From an uncultured Bacilli bacterium (GTDB taxonomy: Bacteria > Bacillota_I > Bacilli_A > RF39 > UBA660), in the NCBI GenBank assembly GCA_944332555.1, contig CALVKF010000008.1, forward strand, positions 1 through 39,874: a stretch of 39,874 nt of DNA. Reading direction: 5' to 3'. A program made the translations under genes and the position numbers. Numbering within the stretch: position 1 is the first letter of the stretch; the number at the start of each line of letters is the position of its first letter. This document shows, one piece after another, positions 30,414-39,226 of the stretch. The notes below the pieces were generated by a model. The model searched no databases, had not been told where the DNA came from, and saw only the letters and a program-made list of their open reading frames with translations.

Positions 30414-32797
30414 ACTACAATGTTTACTATTCTGCCCTTTAGAACAATTATTTTAACTATTTCTTTGCCTTCGATATGTTTTTTAACATTTTCTTCATTT
30501 AATGCTTTGTCTTTAGTAACTTCTTCTGATTCATCAATTGATACTTTAATTGATGCTCTTATTTTACCATTTACTTGAACACCAATTTCTTTTTCTTTAT
30601 CAATTGTTTTTTCTTCATCATATTTTGGCCACTCGCCTTCACAAATTGGCGCATAACCTAACTGTGCATTTAATTCTTCAGTTATATGAGGAGCTACCGG
30701 ATTTAGAAGAGTAAGTAAAACTCGGTAATCGGCTTCAGTTACGGAATCTTTTGCTTCATAACTATTAGTTAAAATCATTAAGGCAGATATTGCTGTATTA
30801 TATCCCATATGTCTTAAGTCATATTCGACCTTTTTTATAGTTTTATGAATTATAGTTTCTAATTCAGGGGTATAAGAATCACCTTCAACAACTTTATCTT
30901 TAAGACGAATTACTCTATCTAGGAATCTCTTACATCCTTTTAGAGAATCGGTACTCCATGGACAATCTAGTTCATAATCTCCCATAAATAGTTCATAACA
31001 ACGAAGAGTATCAGCACCATATTCTTTAACAATATCATCAGGATTAATAACATTACCTTTAGATTTACTCATTTTTTGGCCATCACTACCAAGAACCATA
31101 CCATGACTAACTCTAGTCCAAATCATTTCTTTATTCGGTACTAAACCAATGTTGTATAAAAATTGTACCCAGAATCTCGCATAAAGTAAGTGTCTAGCTG
31201 TATGTTCCATACCACCATTATACCAATTTACTTTATTCCAATATTTCATTGCTTCCATTGATGCAAACTCGTGTGTATTGTGTGGATCCATGAATCTTAA
31301 GAAATACCAACTTGAACCCGCCCAGTTAGGCATTGTATCAGTTTCTCTTTTTGCTGGCCCCCCGCATTTTGGACAAGTAGTGTTTACCCAGTCGGTAATT
31401 TTAGCAAGTGGACTTTCTCCCGTATCAGTTGGTTCATATTCGGCAACATCTGGTAAAAGTAATGGTAAATCTTCTTCATTCATTAGTTGCCAACCGCAAG
31501 ACTCACAATAAATCATTGGAATTGGTTCACCCCAGAATCTTTGACGAGAGAATATCCAATCACGCATTTTATAATTTACTTGTTTTTTACCGCATTTATT
31601 TTCTTCTAAAAATTCTAACATTGCACTTATGCCATCTTCTTTATTTAAACCATTTAAGAATCCGGAATTAATATGTACGCCATCACCAGTATAAGCTTCT
31701 GTAAGTTCACTTTGACCACTATCAATAACTTGAATAATCGGTATATTAAATTTAGTAGCAAATTCAAAGTCTCTTTCATCATGCGCTGGAACAGCCATAA
31801 TAGCTCCAGTACCATAAGAAGCAAGAACATAATCACTTATATAAATTGGGATTTCCTCATTATTCACTGGATTAATCGCATAAGCACCAGTGAAAACACC
31901 TGTTTTTTCTTTATTTAATTCTGTTCTTTCTAAATCATTTTTTAAAGTACATTCATATTTATATTTTTCAACTTCATCCTTATGTTCTTTAGTCGTTATA
32001 ATATCAACAAGTTTATGTTCTGGTGCTAAAACACAATATGTTGCTCCGAATAAAGTGTCACATCTTGTTGTAAATACACTGAAGTTTTCATCGTGACCGG
32101 CAATTTTAAAGATTACTTCTGCTCCGATAGATTTACCTATCCAATTTATTTGACCTAATTTTACTTTTTCCGCAAAGTTAGTATCGTTTAAGCCTTGTAA
32201 TAAATCTTCAGCATAATCACTCATGCGAAGCATCCATTGACTCTTTTCTTTTTGCACAACTTGGGTGCCACATCTTTCACATACTCCACCTGCTGAATCT
32301 TCATTTGATAAAACTGTCTTACAATTCGGACACCAATTAACAGGAACTGTTGCTTTATAAGCCATACCATGTTTATAAAACTCTAGAAATTGCCATTGCG
32401 TCCATTTATAATATTCCGGATCTGTTGTAGAAAATTCCCGGTCCCAATCAAATGAAAAACCTAATGTTTTCATTTGATTTTTAAATGTTTTAATATTTTC
32501 TTTAACGGCATCTTTTGGATGAATGTGATTTTTTATCGCATATTGTTCTGCTGGTGCTCCAAAAGCATCAAAGCCCATCGGAAATAGCACGTTTTTCCCT
32601 TGCATCCGCATCATTCTGGCCATTGCATCTTGGGCCGTGTAACTACGAACATGACCTACATGTAGTCCAGAACCAGATGGGTAAGGAAATTCAACTAATA
32701 TATAATAAGGTTCCTTACTACTACCTGTTTCTGCTTTAAAAGTTTTATGTTCACCCCAATATTTTTGCCATTTTTCTTCAATTTTTTTTGTTTCCAT
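30407..32797 (-). CDS. leuS: Leucyl-tRNA synthetase
   Basis: The protein has 796 residues, the usual length for bacterial LeuRS. The class I HIGH motif appears in FPYPSGSGLHVGHVRS. The zinc/CP1 editing insert includes GAIMAVPAHDERD with the conserved editing-site Asp. The KMSKS loop is DGQKMSKSKGNV, and WAGSSWYFLRF and the C-terminal GKIRASIKV tail-domain motif are present. It charges tRNA-Leu in the cytoplasm. The start overlaps the upstream membrane-protein gene by 20 bp. A T-box leader upstream points to control by uncharged tRNA-Leu, but an IS remnant with its own promoter lies between. Confidence 0.97.
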   Translation of the reverse strand: METKKIEEKWQKYWGEHKTFKAETGSSKEPYYILVEFPYPSGSGLHVGHVRSYTAQDAMARMMRMQGKNVLFPMGFDAFGAPAEQYAIKNHIHPKDAVKENIKTFKNQMKTLGFSFDWDREFSTTDPEYYKWTQWQFLEFYKHGMAYKATVPVNWCPNCKTVLSNEDSAGGVCERCGTQVVQKEKSQWMLRMSDYAEDLLQGLNDTNFAEKVKLGQINWIGKSIGAEVIFKIAGHDENFSVFTTRCDTLFGATYCVLAPEHKLVDIITTKEHKDEVEKYKYECTLKNDLERTELNKEKTGVFTGAYAINPVNNEEIPIYISDYVLASYGTGAIMAVPAHDERDFEFATKFNIPIIQVIDSGQSELTEAYTGDGVHINSGFLNGLNKEDGISAMLEFLEENKCGKKQVNYKMRDWIFSRQRFWGEPIPMIYCESCGWQLMNEEDLPLLLPDVAEYEPTDTGESPLAKITDWVNTTCPKCGGPAKRETDTMPNWAGSSWYFLRFMDPHNTHEFASMEAMKYWNKVNWYNGGMEHTARHLLYARFWVQFLYNIGLVPNKEMIWTRVSHGMVLGSDGQKMSKSKGNVINPDDIVKEYGADTLRCYELFMGDYELDCPWSTDSLKGCKRFLDRVIRLKDKVVEGDSYTPELETIIHKTIKKVEYDLRHMGYNTAISALMILTNSYEAKDSVTEADYRVLLTLLNPVAPHITEELNAQLGYAPICEGEWPKYDEEKTIDKEKEIGVQVNGKIRASIKVSIDESEEVTKDKALNEENVKKHIEGKEIVKIIVLKGRIVNIVVK

Positions 32798-33194
32798 CTT
32801 TAATCCAACCTTTCTTAACTAAGTGTCTTCCTAACAATTCATATAAAGCATATATAAGTCCAAACAAGAGGACAAATCCTAAGAGTATTTGAAATGGTAA
32901 ATCCCAAGGTATGCTATAAATTACTACAAATACAAAAGCAATAATAAAAGCATTAACTAAACTTGATAAAATAAATACATAATTTAGATTCATTTTATTA
33001 ACATCTAGTTTAAATTTCGGAATAAGTAAAGAAAAACCAATAAAATCTTCTAATCTTTTTTCTTTTTTTCTTTTCTTACCCTTTTTATTTTGTATCTTTT
33101 TATATCCGTGCTTTAATACCCAAAAGTAATTAACTACAAATATAACTACAAATAATACTAATCCCCAAATTAAGGTCATTTCAAATTCACTCAT
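32778..33194 (-). CDS. Three-helix membrane protein upstream of leuS
   Basis: The protein has 138 residues from ATG 33194, set by GGAGG seven bases upstream; the frame to 33218 would start inside an IS-derived hairpin. Helices lie at about 9-28, 70-95 and 100-122. A very basic loop (KKIQNKKGKKRKKEKR) follows the first helix and would be cytoplasmic. No family is recognised. It overlaps leuS by 20 bp, so it is co-translated and shares whatever promoter drives leuS. Confidence 0.75.
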   Translation of the reverse strand: MSEFEMTLIWGLVLFVVIFVVNYFWVLKHGYKKIQNKKGKKRKKEKRLEDFIGFSLLIPKFKLDVNKMNLNYVFILSSLVNAFIIAFVFVVIYSIPWDLPFQILLGFVLLFGLIYALYELLGRHLVKKGWIKDGNKKN

Positions 33195-33212
33195 AGCATC
33201 CTCCAGAACAAA

Positions 33213-33313
33213 AGTCAAAATTCATTTTGACTATCCTTGCATCACTACAAGGCATTTCTGCTTCATTGAGTCCTCCCGACTCTCCACAGACCAACTTTGG
33301 GTGGTCGCCACCC
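33213..33313 (-). mobile_element. IS200/IS605-type right end with omega-RNA-like structure
   Basis: On the minus strand four hairpins follow in order: GGGTGG/CCACCC (33299-33313), GAGTC/GACTC (33268-33282), CCTTG/CAAGG (33235-33252) and AGTCAAAA/TTTTGACT (33213-33232). Between them is TCTGTGGAGAG and ACTCAATGAAGCAGAAATGC. This combination is, from memory, the conserved 3' end of tnpB genes and their guide (omega/re) RNA in IS200/IS605 elements. No tnpB body is present. It ends about 10 bp before the ribosome binding site of the leuS operon. Confidence 0.65.
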
Positions 33314-33337
33314 TATTTTTTTAATTTAATTTATTTT

Positions 33338-33391
33338 TTAAACACATCTCGGATATAATCTAAATTGATAATCTATTAAAATGACATTCAT
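33338..33391 (-). pseudogene. Remnant of a tnpB N-terminus (17 codons)
   Basis: A ribosome binding site AAGGAGG (33400-33406) precedes ATG 33391, which encodes MNVILIDYQFRLYPRCV and stops. YQFRLYP matches the conserved start of TnpB proteins (xYxFRLYP). The omega-RNA-like end follows only 25 bp further, so nearly all of tnpB has been deleted. It could instead be a small leader peptide, but the motif favours a relic. Confidence 0.6.
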
Positions 33392-33414
33392 GCAAATTTC
33401 CTCCTTGCAAACTC

Positions 33415-33443
33415 ATTATATCAAACAATCGTTTGAACGTCAA
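33415..33443 (-). promoter_or_regulatory. Strong promoter with a palindromic spacer, inside the IS remnant region
   Basis: On the minus strand: TTGACG (33438-33443), a 17-bp spacer, and TATAAT (33415-33420). The spacer contains TCAAACGATTGTTTGA, a 6-bp inverted repeat with 4-bp centre, which would fit a TetR-type operator. It lies downstream of the T-box terminator and reads toward leuS. Confidence 0.65.
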
Positions 33444-33479
33444 TTATTTTCTTAAAAAAACATAACCTTCCTATTATAC

Positions 33480-33661
33480 AAAAAAGGCAATACCAAAGGA
33501 CGAATTACTCGTGGTACCACCTTATTTACTTCTTTATAATCGATAAAGGAATTACCCTAATACATCCAAAAGCAAGTTCAATTACCATTCATTTTAGTTT
33601 CCACCAACCACTAAATCTCTAGGAAGAATAAATAATTTACTACTCTTTTTTCATCTGCTTA
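33480..33661 (-). promoter_or_regulatory. T-box riboswitch leader, probably leucine-specific
   Basis: On the minus strand, stem I carries AAGCA/TTGCTT at the base, a loop-E pair (AGTA with GAA) and the distal GGTTGGTGGAA loop. CTT follows GAA at 33574-33576, a Leu codon suitable as specifier. The antiterminator bulge appears as AGGTGGTACCACG, and a competing hairpin ends with TTGCC and six T at 33480-33485. The next coding genes are the membrane protein and leuS, which agrees with leucine control. The specifier is inferred from position. Confidence 0.8.
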
Positions 33662-33667
33662 CAAGTT

Positions 33668-33696
33668 ATTATATTAAATTTCCGCCAAATATTCAA
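33668..33696 (-). promoter_or_regulatory. Promoter of the T-box transcript
   Basis: On the minus strand: TTGAAT (33691-33696), a 17-bp spacer, and a perfect TATAAT (33668-33673). The -35 lies within the last codons of the GH31 gene. Confidence 0.65.
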
Positions 33697-36082
33697 GTAG
33701 TTTTAAGAACATTCTTTTAAATCTTTGATCTAATCCTCTTATTTTTCTTAAACTAATTCTTTTGTTTTTTATATCCATATCACTAAATAATATACTAGCA
33801 ATTTCTTCTTTTAAACTTGTTTTAATTCTTAAATCACTAATAATCGAATTAATATCTTCATTAATAATTCTAACAGCATTAATTTCAATATCTTTACCCT
33901 TACAATTAATTGTTAGTTGTTTTGTTGTATCAACATGCTTAACATCAACCACAAAATCATTTTCTTCTTCATAGCATTCATAAGGGATATCTGCTTTATC
34001 GCCATTAATATAAATATCCACACTATCAGCAGTTCTCGTATTTCTAAATCTTACTTTATAATCTCTGAATCTCGGAATAATTTCGGTTTTACCTTCAACA
34101 GGATGAATTATTAAAGTATAATTATTTTGCAAGTAATTATAATCTATTGCTGTAACGATATAAAAACCGTTTTGATAAAGTTTAGTTACTCCATCATCTT
34201 CATATAACTTAAAAATGTTACTTTCTCCAGGGAAAACATGAATTTCCATACTTTCTGGAGGTGTAGTATCATTGATATTTTTATCTAGATTAGCTAAAGG
34301 AATTATACCTCCCGCTTTAGCAAATACAGGATATTCTTCTTCTTTATAGAAAACTACATATCTTTTGTTTCCAACAAATTTTTTACCAGTTTTAAAATCA
34401 TACCAGGTTCCTTTAGGTAAAAATATTCTTTCAACCGATCTATTCATTGTTGCCTCTTTCGTTTTAGTAATCGGTGCTACAAACAATTCTTTACCAAAAT
34501 AATATTCATTGCGATAAGTTGGTTCATCATAAATCTCTGGATAGGTATAATAAATTGGTTGAACTAAAGGTTTACCTGTTTTCGAATATTCATAAGCCGC
34601 AGTATAAATATAGGGAATAAGTCTTTGACGAAGCCAGCAATACTCACGAGCAATATTAAATGTTTCTACATCCCAAGCCCATGGTTCTCTTTTATAATAA
34701 ATTCCTCTTTTAGCACTAAATCTAAATATTGGACTAAATGCCGAAAATTGGACGTATCTAACATATAACTCACTATCTTCAATGCCATCTTTATAACCTC
34801 CGACATCATGACTCCACCAAGAAACCCCTTTGTTAGCGGCTAGCCCATTATAAAATGGTAAATATTTAAGTGTTTGCCAACTAACAATAGTTTCCCCAGA
34901 ATATAAAATGCCCGCATTATGAGGTGCTACCAATGGAGACCTAGTTAAAACTAGGGGCCTAAAGTTTTTGATCTTTTTAAAATCTTGATTATAATAATAA
35001 GATAGAGCTTGAATAGTACTTAAATCTTTTTTATAATCAAGCCAGTAGACATCAACTCCCATATCAAGCATTGGGTCAATTAAATGATGAACATAGGCAA
35101 TCATAAATGTTTTATCTAATACATTAAATGGTATAGTAACACCATCACCAACATTTAATTCTTGAGCAAAATTAATATATCTATCTTCTTCTTTTCTAAT
35201 GCCTTCGCTTGGATCAATATTAAGACCGACCTTTACTCCCCGATCATGCATATATTTAATAAATTCTTTAGGGTCCGGAAATAAATCACGATTAAAAGAA
35301 AAACCAGTTTTATATAAATTATAATTAGTTGAATCTTTAATATGCCAAAATTCACTTAATAACAAAACGGAAAAAGGCACTCTATTTCGATTAAATACTT
35401 TAACTAAAGCTTTAGCATCATTAAAATTATAAATTTTTTCGCGGTTCCACCAGATACCTAAGGCATATCTTGGAATTAACTCTGGATATCCTGTAAGCAT
35501 AAAGTAATCTTTTAAACATAGAGCAAAGTCTCTTTTATACATAAATAAATATAAATCGACTTTATTAGGATTAGGTTTTACTAAAAAACCACTACCTTCA
35601 ATTTCAAAATTAAAGGAATCATCAAGTAATACAAAGCCATCAGTAGAATAAAGCCCATTATCTAGTTTTACACTACCTTTATAATTATCTAAACTTACTG
35701 CTCCACCTTTAAAGTTACGAGCCTCAACTTGGCCATAATACCATGTTTTATCAGTATTTTGCAGATTAACTTTAAGATAAGAATCTGGAGCAAATTTAGG
35801 TCCTAAAAAAGGTTTATTTTTTAAATATTGCAAAACAAAATAATTAGTAGTTATTACTAAATATCTCTCATCTTGTTCAACCTTAAATGTAGGAGATGCA
35901 AATACTCTATTTTTAACCAAAGTTGTTGGAGCATCAGAAAAATGGCCATCTAAGCTATATTCTAAGCGAACCATCCGTTCAGTTAAAACTGTAATACGGT
36001 AGTGTTCACCTTGGAATGTAACTTGATCGCTAGCAACAGTTTTGGATAAATCTGGAGCAAAATGTGCATCAAAACTAGCCAA
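33674..36082 (-). CDS. Glycoside hydrolase family 31 (alpha-glucosidase/alpha-xylosidase type)
   Basis: The protein has 802 residues with no signal peptide, so it is cytoplasmic. The N-terminal galactose-mutarotase-like domain (1-200) is followed by the catalytic barrel with ALGIWWNREKIYNFNDA, the nucleophile region VDVYWLDYKKD (Asp349), SWWSHDVGGY, and the FSAFSPIFRFSAKRG loop. A beta-sandwich and a helical extension close the protein. GH31 enzymes cleave terminal alpha-glucosides or alpha-xylosides. The start is TTG 36082, since AAGGGTGA precedes it and the nearby ATG (36088 region) stops at once. It is 33 bp downstream of trpS and may be co-transcribed with it. Confidence 0.92.
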   Translation of the reverse strand: MASFDAHFAPDLSKTVASDQVTFQGEHYRITVLTERMVRLEYSLDGHFSDAPTTLVKNRVFASPTFKVEQDERYLVITTNYFVLQYLKNKPFLGPKFAPDSYLKVNLQNTDKTWYYGQVEARNFKGGAVSLDNYKGSVKLDNGLYSTDGFVLLDDSFNFEIEGSGFLVKPNPNKVDLYLFMYKRDFALCLKDYFMLTGYPELIPRYALGIWWNREKIYNFNDAKALVKVFNRNRVPFSVLLLSEFWHIKDSTNYNLYKTGFSFNRDLFPDPKEFIKYMHDRGVKVGLNIDPSEGIRKEEDRYINFAQELNVGDGVTIPFNVLDKTFMIAYVHHLIDPMLDMGVDVYWLDYKKDLSTIQALSYYYNQDFKKIKNFRPLVLTRSPLVAPHNAGILYSGETIVSWQTLKYLPFYNGLAANKGVSWWSHDVGGYKDGIEDSELYVRYVQFSAFSPIFRFSAKRGIYYKREPWAWDVETFNIAREYCWLRQRLIPYIYTAAYEYSKTGKPLVQPIYYTYPEIYDEPTYRNEYYFGKELFVAPITKTKEATMNRSVERIFLPKGTWYDFKTGKKFVGNKRYVVFYKEEEYPVFAKAGGIIPLANLDKNINDTTPPESMEIHVFPGESNIFKLYEDDGVTKLYQNGFYIVTAIDYNYLQNNYTLIIHPVEGKTEIIPRFRDYKVRFRNTRTADSVDIYINGDKADIPYECYEEENDFVVDVKHVDTTKQLTINCKGKDIEINAVRIINEDINSIISDLRIKTSLKEEIASILFSDMDIKNKRISLRKIRGLDQRFKRMFLKLLEYLAEI

Positions 36083-36115
36083 ATTTCATCACCCTTCTTC
36101 TATATTAAAATATTA

Positions 36116-37204
36116 TCATTTTTCAGTGTATTTAGCAACTATTTCTTGTCTAAATTCATCACTTTCAAAATAATCAATCTTCATGTTTTTCTTAACTCTT
36201 GCAAGTACCCTGCGAGCTTCGTCACGAGCAACTTCAGTACCACTTTTTAAAACATCATAGACATATTCAATATTATTTTCTAATTCATGTCTTTTTTCTC
36301 TAATTGGTCTTAAAGTATCTTGTAAAATGTTATTTAAGAATTTTTTAATAACAACATCACCAAGGCCACCACAACGATAATGGTCTTTTAGTTCATCTAA
36401 ATTTTTATATTCTGGTAAATATTTAGCAAAATCTTCATCAGTAGCAAATACATCAAGATAAGTAAATACCACATTACCTTCAACTTTGCCAGGATCACTT
36501 ACCTTTATATGATTAGGATCCGTATACATGCTCATAACTTTTTTCTTAATTGTTTCTTCATCATCAGATAAATAAATACAGTTACCAACTGATTTACTCA
36601 TTTTACCATTGCCATCCGTTCCAGGAAGTCTTTGTTCGAATTCCGATTCCGGATATTTTCCTTCAGGCATAACTAAAGTTTCCCCGTAAATGCTATTAAA
36701 ACTATGGACAATTTCTCTTGCTTGTTCAATCATCGGTGCTTGGTCTATGCCAACTGGTACACATGTAGCATCAAATGCGGTAATATCAGCTGTTTGACTA
36801 ACGGGATAATTTAAAAATCCCATAGGTATACTTTTTTCAAATCCTCTTAGTTTTATTTCATTTTTAACTGTTGGATTTCTTTCCAGTCTAGATAGTGTTA
36901 CTAAATTCATATAATAAAATGTTAATTCTGTAAGTTCTGATACTTCACTTTGGACAAACATAGTAGTTTTGCTTGGATCAAGACCACACGCTAAATAATC
37001 AAGGGCTACTTCAATAACATTATCTCTTACTTTACTAGGATTATCAAAGTTATCGGTTAGGGCTTGAGCATCAGCAATCATGATAAAAATCTTATCAAAT
37101 TCTCCACTATTTTGCAAAGCTACTCTATTTTTTAAGGAACCTACATAATGACCTAAATGTAGTCTTCCTGTAGGTCTATCTCCCGTTAATATAATCTTTT
37201 CCAT
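36116..37204 (-). CDS. trpS: Tryptophanyl-tRNA synthetase
   Basis: The protein has 362 residues from ATG 37204, set by AGGTGG five bases upstream; GTG 37213 is less likely. It is a class I synthetase: the HIGH-like motif PTGRLHLGHYVG near the start, MIADAQALTD, PVSQTADITAFDA with PVGIDQ, and the KMSKS loop GNGKMSKSVGN. It attaches Trp to tRNA-Trp. GH31 follows on the same strand after a 33-bp gap, an unusual pairing likely reflecting simple co-transcription. No T-box precedes it; the upstream region is a short gap shared with the divergent murE promoter. Confidence 0.96.
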   Translation of the reverse strand: MEKIILTGDRPTGRLHLGHYVGSLKNRVALQNSGEFDKIFIMIADAQALTDNFDNPSKVRDNVIEVALDYLACGLDPSKTTMFVQSEVSELTELTFYYMNLVTLSRLERNPTVKNEIKLRGFEKSIPMGFLNYPVSQTADITAFDATCVPVGIDQAPMIEQAREIVHSFNSIYGETLVMPEGKYPESEFEQRLPGTDGNGKMSKSVGNCIYLSDDEETIKKKVMSMYTDPNHIKVSDPGKVEGNVVFTYLDVFATDEDFAKYLPEYKNLDELKDHYRCGGLGDVVIKKFLNNILQDTLRPIREKRHELENNIEYVYDVLKSGTEVARDEARRVLARVKKNMKIDYFESDEFRQEIVAKYTEK

Positions 37205-37301
37205 TACAACCACCTATATATAATTATATCATGATAACAAAAGAAAAACTATGGGAAAATAAAAATTAGTGATATAATAAAATATATAGAGGGAGGAAAT
37301 T

Positions 37302-38681
37302 ATGAAATACGAAACTGATTCCAGGAAGGTTCAACCTGGACAAATATTTGTAGCAATTAAAGGTCACACCGTGGATGGACACGATTATATAACTAATGCA
37401 GTAGATAACGGAGCAATAAGAGTTATCGCCGAAAAAGAAGTTACGGCAGGAGTTCCTGTTGAAGTTGTACCATCAACTGAAGAATATTTAAAAAGACATT
37501 TAAAGGAAGATTATGCCGAAGAAATTAACAAATTACAAATTATTGGTATAACTGGAACCAATGGTAAAACAACAACCGCTTATTTAACTTATCAATTACT
37601 AAACTTACTTGGTATTGATACAGCATACCTTGGAACTATTGGGTATAAGTATCACAGTAAAAGTGTAGAATTAGATAACACAACTCCAGATATTTTAACA
37701 ATTTATAAAATACTTTTAGAACTAGCAAAAGCTAAATGTCATACTTTAGTAATGGAAGTTAGTTCTCATGCTTTATCTTATGAAAGAATTTATGGTATAA
37801 AATTAAAGATTGCAGCTTTTACTAATTTAACTGAAGATCATCTAGATTACCATAAAACTATGGAAAATTATTTAAAAGAAAAATTAAAAATAATTGATTA
37901 TTTATCTAATGATGGCACTTTAATTGTTAATGGTGATGATGAAGCAAGTAAAAAGTTTATTAAAAAGAATAATAACGAAGGAATTACTTTAGGATTTAAT
38001 GAAAAATTTAATTATAATATAGTGGATGCTAATATTGCTCCAGATCATACAGATATTAAATTTATTTATAAAAAAGAAGAATATAATGTTACTACTCATT
38101 TAACAAGCAAATTTAATGTATATAACTATATGACTGCTCTTGCTATAATTCATGCACTAAATATTAGTATTGAAGATATTATAGAAAAAACCAGTGAAAT
38201 CAAACCTCCGAAAGGAAGATGTGAAGTTCACAAAGTAAATGGTGGTTATGCAGTAATAGATTATGCGCATACTCCAGATGCTGTTGAAAAAGTAATTAGT
38301 GCTTATAATGAACTTAAGACTGGCAAAGTAATTACTATTGTTGGTTGTGGGGGAGATAGAGATCCAATTAAAAGACCTATTATGGGAGATATTGCCACCA
38401 AATTAAGTGATTATGTAATACTTACTAGTGATAATCCTAGAACGGAAGATCCTGAGAAAATTATGGATGATATTTTAAAAGGTGTTAAAACTAAAAATTA
38501 TGAAGTTGAACTTGATAGGCATAAAGCAATAAAAAAAGGCATAGAATTATTAGAACCTGAAGATATATTATTAATTTTAGGTAAAGGTCATGAAGATTAT
38601 CAAATATTAGGCCGCGAGAAAGTCCATTTTGATGATGCTGAAGAAGTAGAAAACTGGCGTTTAGAACACGAAAAAAATTAG
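37302..38681 (+). CDS. murE: UDP-N-acetylmuramoyl-L-alanyl-D-glutamate--2,6-diaminopimelate ligase
   Basis: The protein has 459 residues. The Mur N-terminal domain (TDSRKVQPGQIFVAIKG) is followed by the ATP-binding loop GITGTNGKTTT (83-92), the central VMEVSSHALSYERI and FTNLTEDHLDYHKTM motifs, and the C-terminal GRCEVHKVNGGYAVIDYAHT. SDNPRTEDP contains DNPR, the residue set that selects meso-diaminopimelate, whereas lysine-adding enzymes differ there. It adds the third residue of the peptidoglycan stem peptide. AGGGAGGAAATT precedes the ATG. It is monocistronic. Confidence 0.95.
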   Translation: MKYETDSRKVQPGQIFVAIKGHTVDGHDYITNAVDNGAIRVIAEKEVTAGVPVEVVPSTEEYLKRHLKEDYAEEINKLQIIGITGTNGKTTTAYLTYQLLNLLGIDTAYLGTIGYKYHSKSVELDNTTPDILTIYKILLELAKAKCHTLVMEVSSHALSYERIYGIKLKIAAFTNLTEDHLDYHKTMENYLKEKLKIIDYLSNDGTLIVNGDDEASKKFIKKNNNEGITLGFNEKFNYNIVDANIAPDHTDIKFIYKKEEYNVTTHLTSKFNVYNYMTALAIIHALNISIEDIIEKTSEIKPPKGRCEVHKVNGGYAVIDYAHTPDAVEKVISAYNELKTGKVITIVGCGGDRDPIKRPIMGDIATKLSDYVILTSDNPRTEDPEKIMDDILKGVKTKNYEVELDRHKAIKKGIELLEPEDILLILGKGHEDYQILGREKVHFDDAEEVENWRLEHEKN

Positions 38682-38690
38682 CAAAAATAC

Positions 38691-38719
38691 TTGCTAATAT
38701 AAGCCTTGTGTGATATAAT
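38691..38719 (+). promoter_or_regulatory. Promoter of tRNA-Gly
   Basis: TTGCTA (38691-38696), a 17-bp spacer, and a perfect TATAAT (38714-38719). The tRNA begins 20 bp downstream. A TTAGCAA/TTGCTAA hairpin at the end of murE overlaps the -35. Confidence 0.65.
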
Positions 38720-38738
38720 TTTTACACATGAGGCAGAT

Positions 38739-38812
38739 GCAGGTGTAGTTTAATGGTAGAATAAGAGCCTTCCAAGCTCCTGACGGGAGTTCGATTCTCC
38801 TCACCTGCTCCA
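38739..38812 (+). tRNA. tRNA-Gly (anticodon TCC)
   Basis: The acceptor GCAGGTG (38739-38745) pairs with CACCTGC (38802-38808), then T and an encoded CCA. The anticodon loop is CTTCCAA with TCC at 38771-38773. The first anticodon-stem pair is an A-C mismatch; the other four pair normally. The T loop is TTCGATT. A mobile element begins directly downstream. Confidence 0.96.
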
Positions 38813-38857
38813 GTGACGTTTCTGTTCGAACTTTTATGGTTTGAACTTAACATATAA

Positions 38858-38884
38858 TCAATCCGTTTGGATTGATTTTTTTTG
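38858..38884 (+). terminator. Terminator downstream of tRNA-Gly
   Basis: AATCAATCC pairs with GGATTGATT around GTTT and is followed by eight T. Confidence 0.8.
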
Positions 38885-38886
38885 TG

Positions 38887-38912
38887 TTCCGAACTCCCGT
38901 AGGGCTTGGAAG
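38887..38912 (-). repeat. Inverted partial copy of the tRNA-Gly anticodon/T-arm region
   Basis: Read on the minus strand, CTTCCAAGCCCTACGGGAGT followed by TTCGGAAC resembles the tRNA-Gly stretch CTTCCAAGCTCCTGACGGGAG followed by TTCGATT. The similarity covers about 25 bases with a few changes. It could be an attachment-site vestige of an element integrated at this tRNA gene. Confidence 0.45.
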
Positions 38913-38950
38913 TACATAGAAAACATCCTAAAGAAAGGATGGTGTTAATT

Positions 38951-39226
38951 ATGATAAAGTTTACTACACAAGAGTTAGAAATGGAAAAAAGTTTGAAACA
39001 ACGTATTGAGTTTATTTGTGAGTTCTGCCACGTTACTCCTACCATTACTAATGGAAGTATCAAAAGAATTAACAATACAAACTTAAACTACATTGAACCT
39101 CATAAAATCGTTGTAAATAATACTACTTTTCTAGCCTTTAACTATTCTACTGATATTTATATAGGTAATCTAAATAGAAAGATTAAACTTGTAGAATTAG
39201 AAGATTATATTAAAAATATGGCTTAA
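38951..39226 (+). CDS. Hypothetical protein of the mobile-element border
   Basis: The protein has 91 residues from ATG 38951, preceded by AAAGGATGGTG, the same spaced site as the recombinase fragment at 39500. It begins MIKFTTQELEMEKSLKQRIE, followed by FICEFCHVTPTITNGSIKRI with a CxxC pair, then a beta-rich part (NYIEPHKIVVNNTTFLAFNY). Its stop codon forms the first bases of the 22-bp repeat array. No family is recognised; the context suggests an integrative element. Confidence 0.65.
   Translation: MIKFTTQELEMEKSLKQRIEFICEFCHVTPTITNGSIKRINNTNLNYIEPHKIVVNNTTFLAFNYSTDIYIGNLNRKIKLVELEDYIKNMA

Noticed and set aside
31278..32739. Several plus-strand and one minus-strand frame inside leuS
   Set aside because: All are shadows of the intact leuS frame.
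38722..39075. 117-codon minus-strand frame across tRNA-Gly
   Set aside because: It runs through a tRNA gene and a terminator and has no initiation signal.
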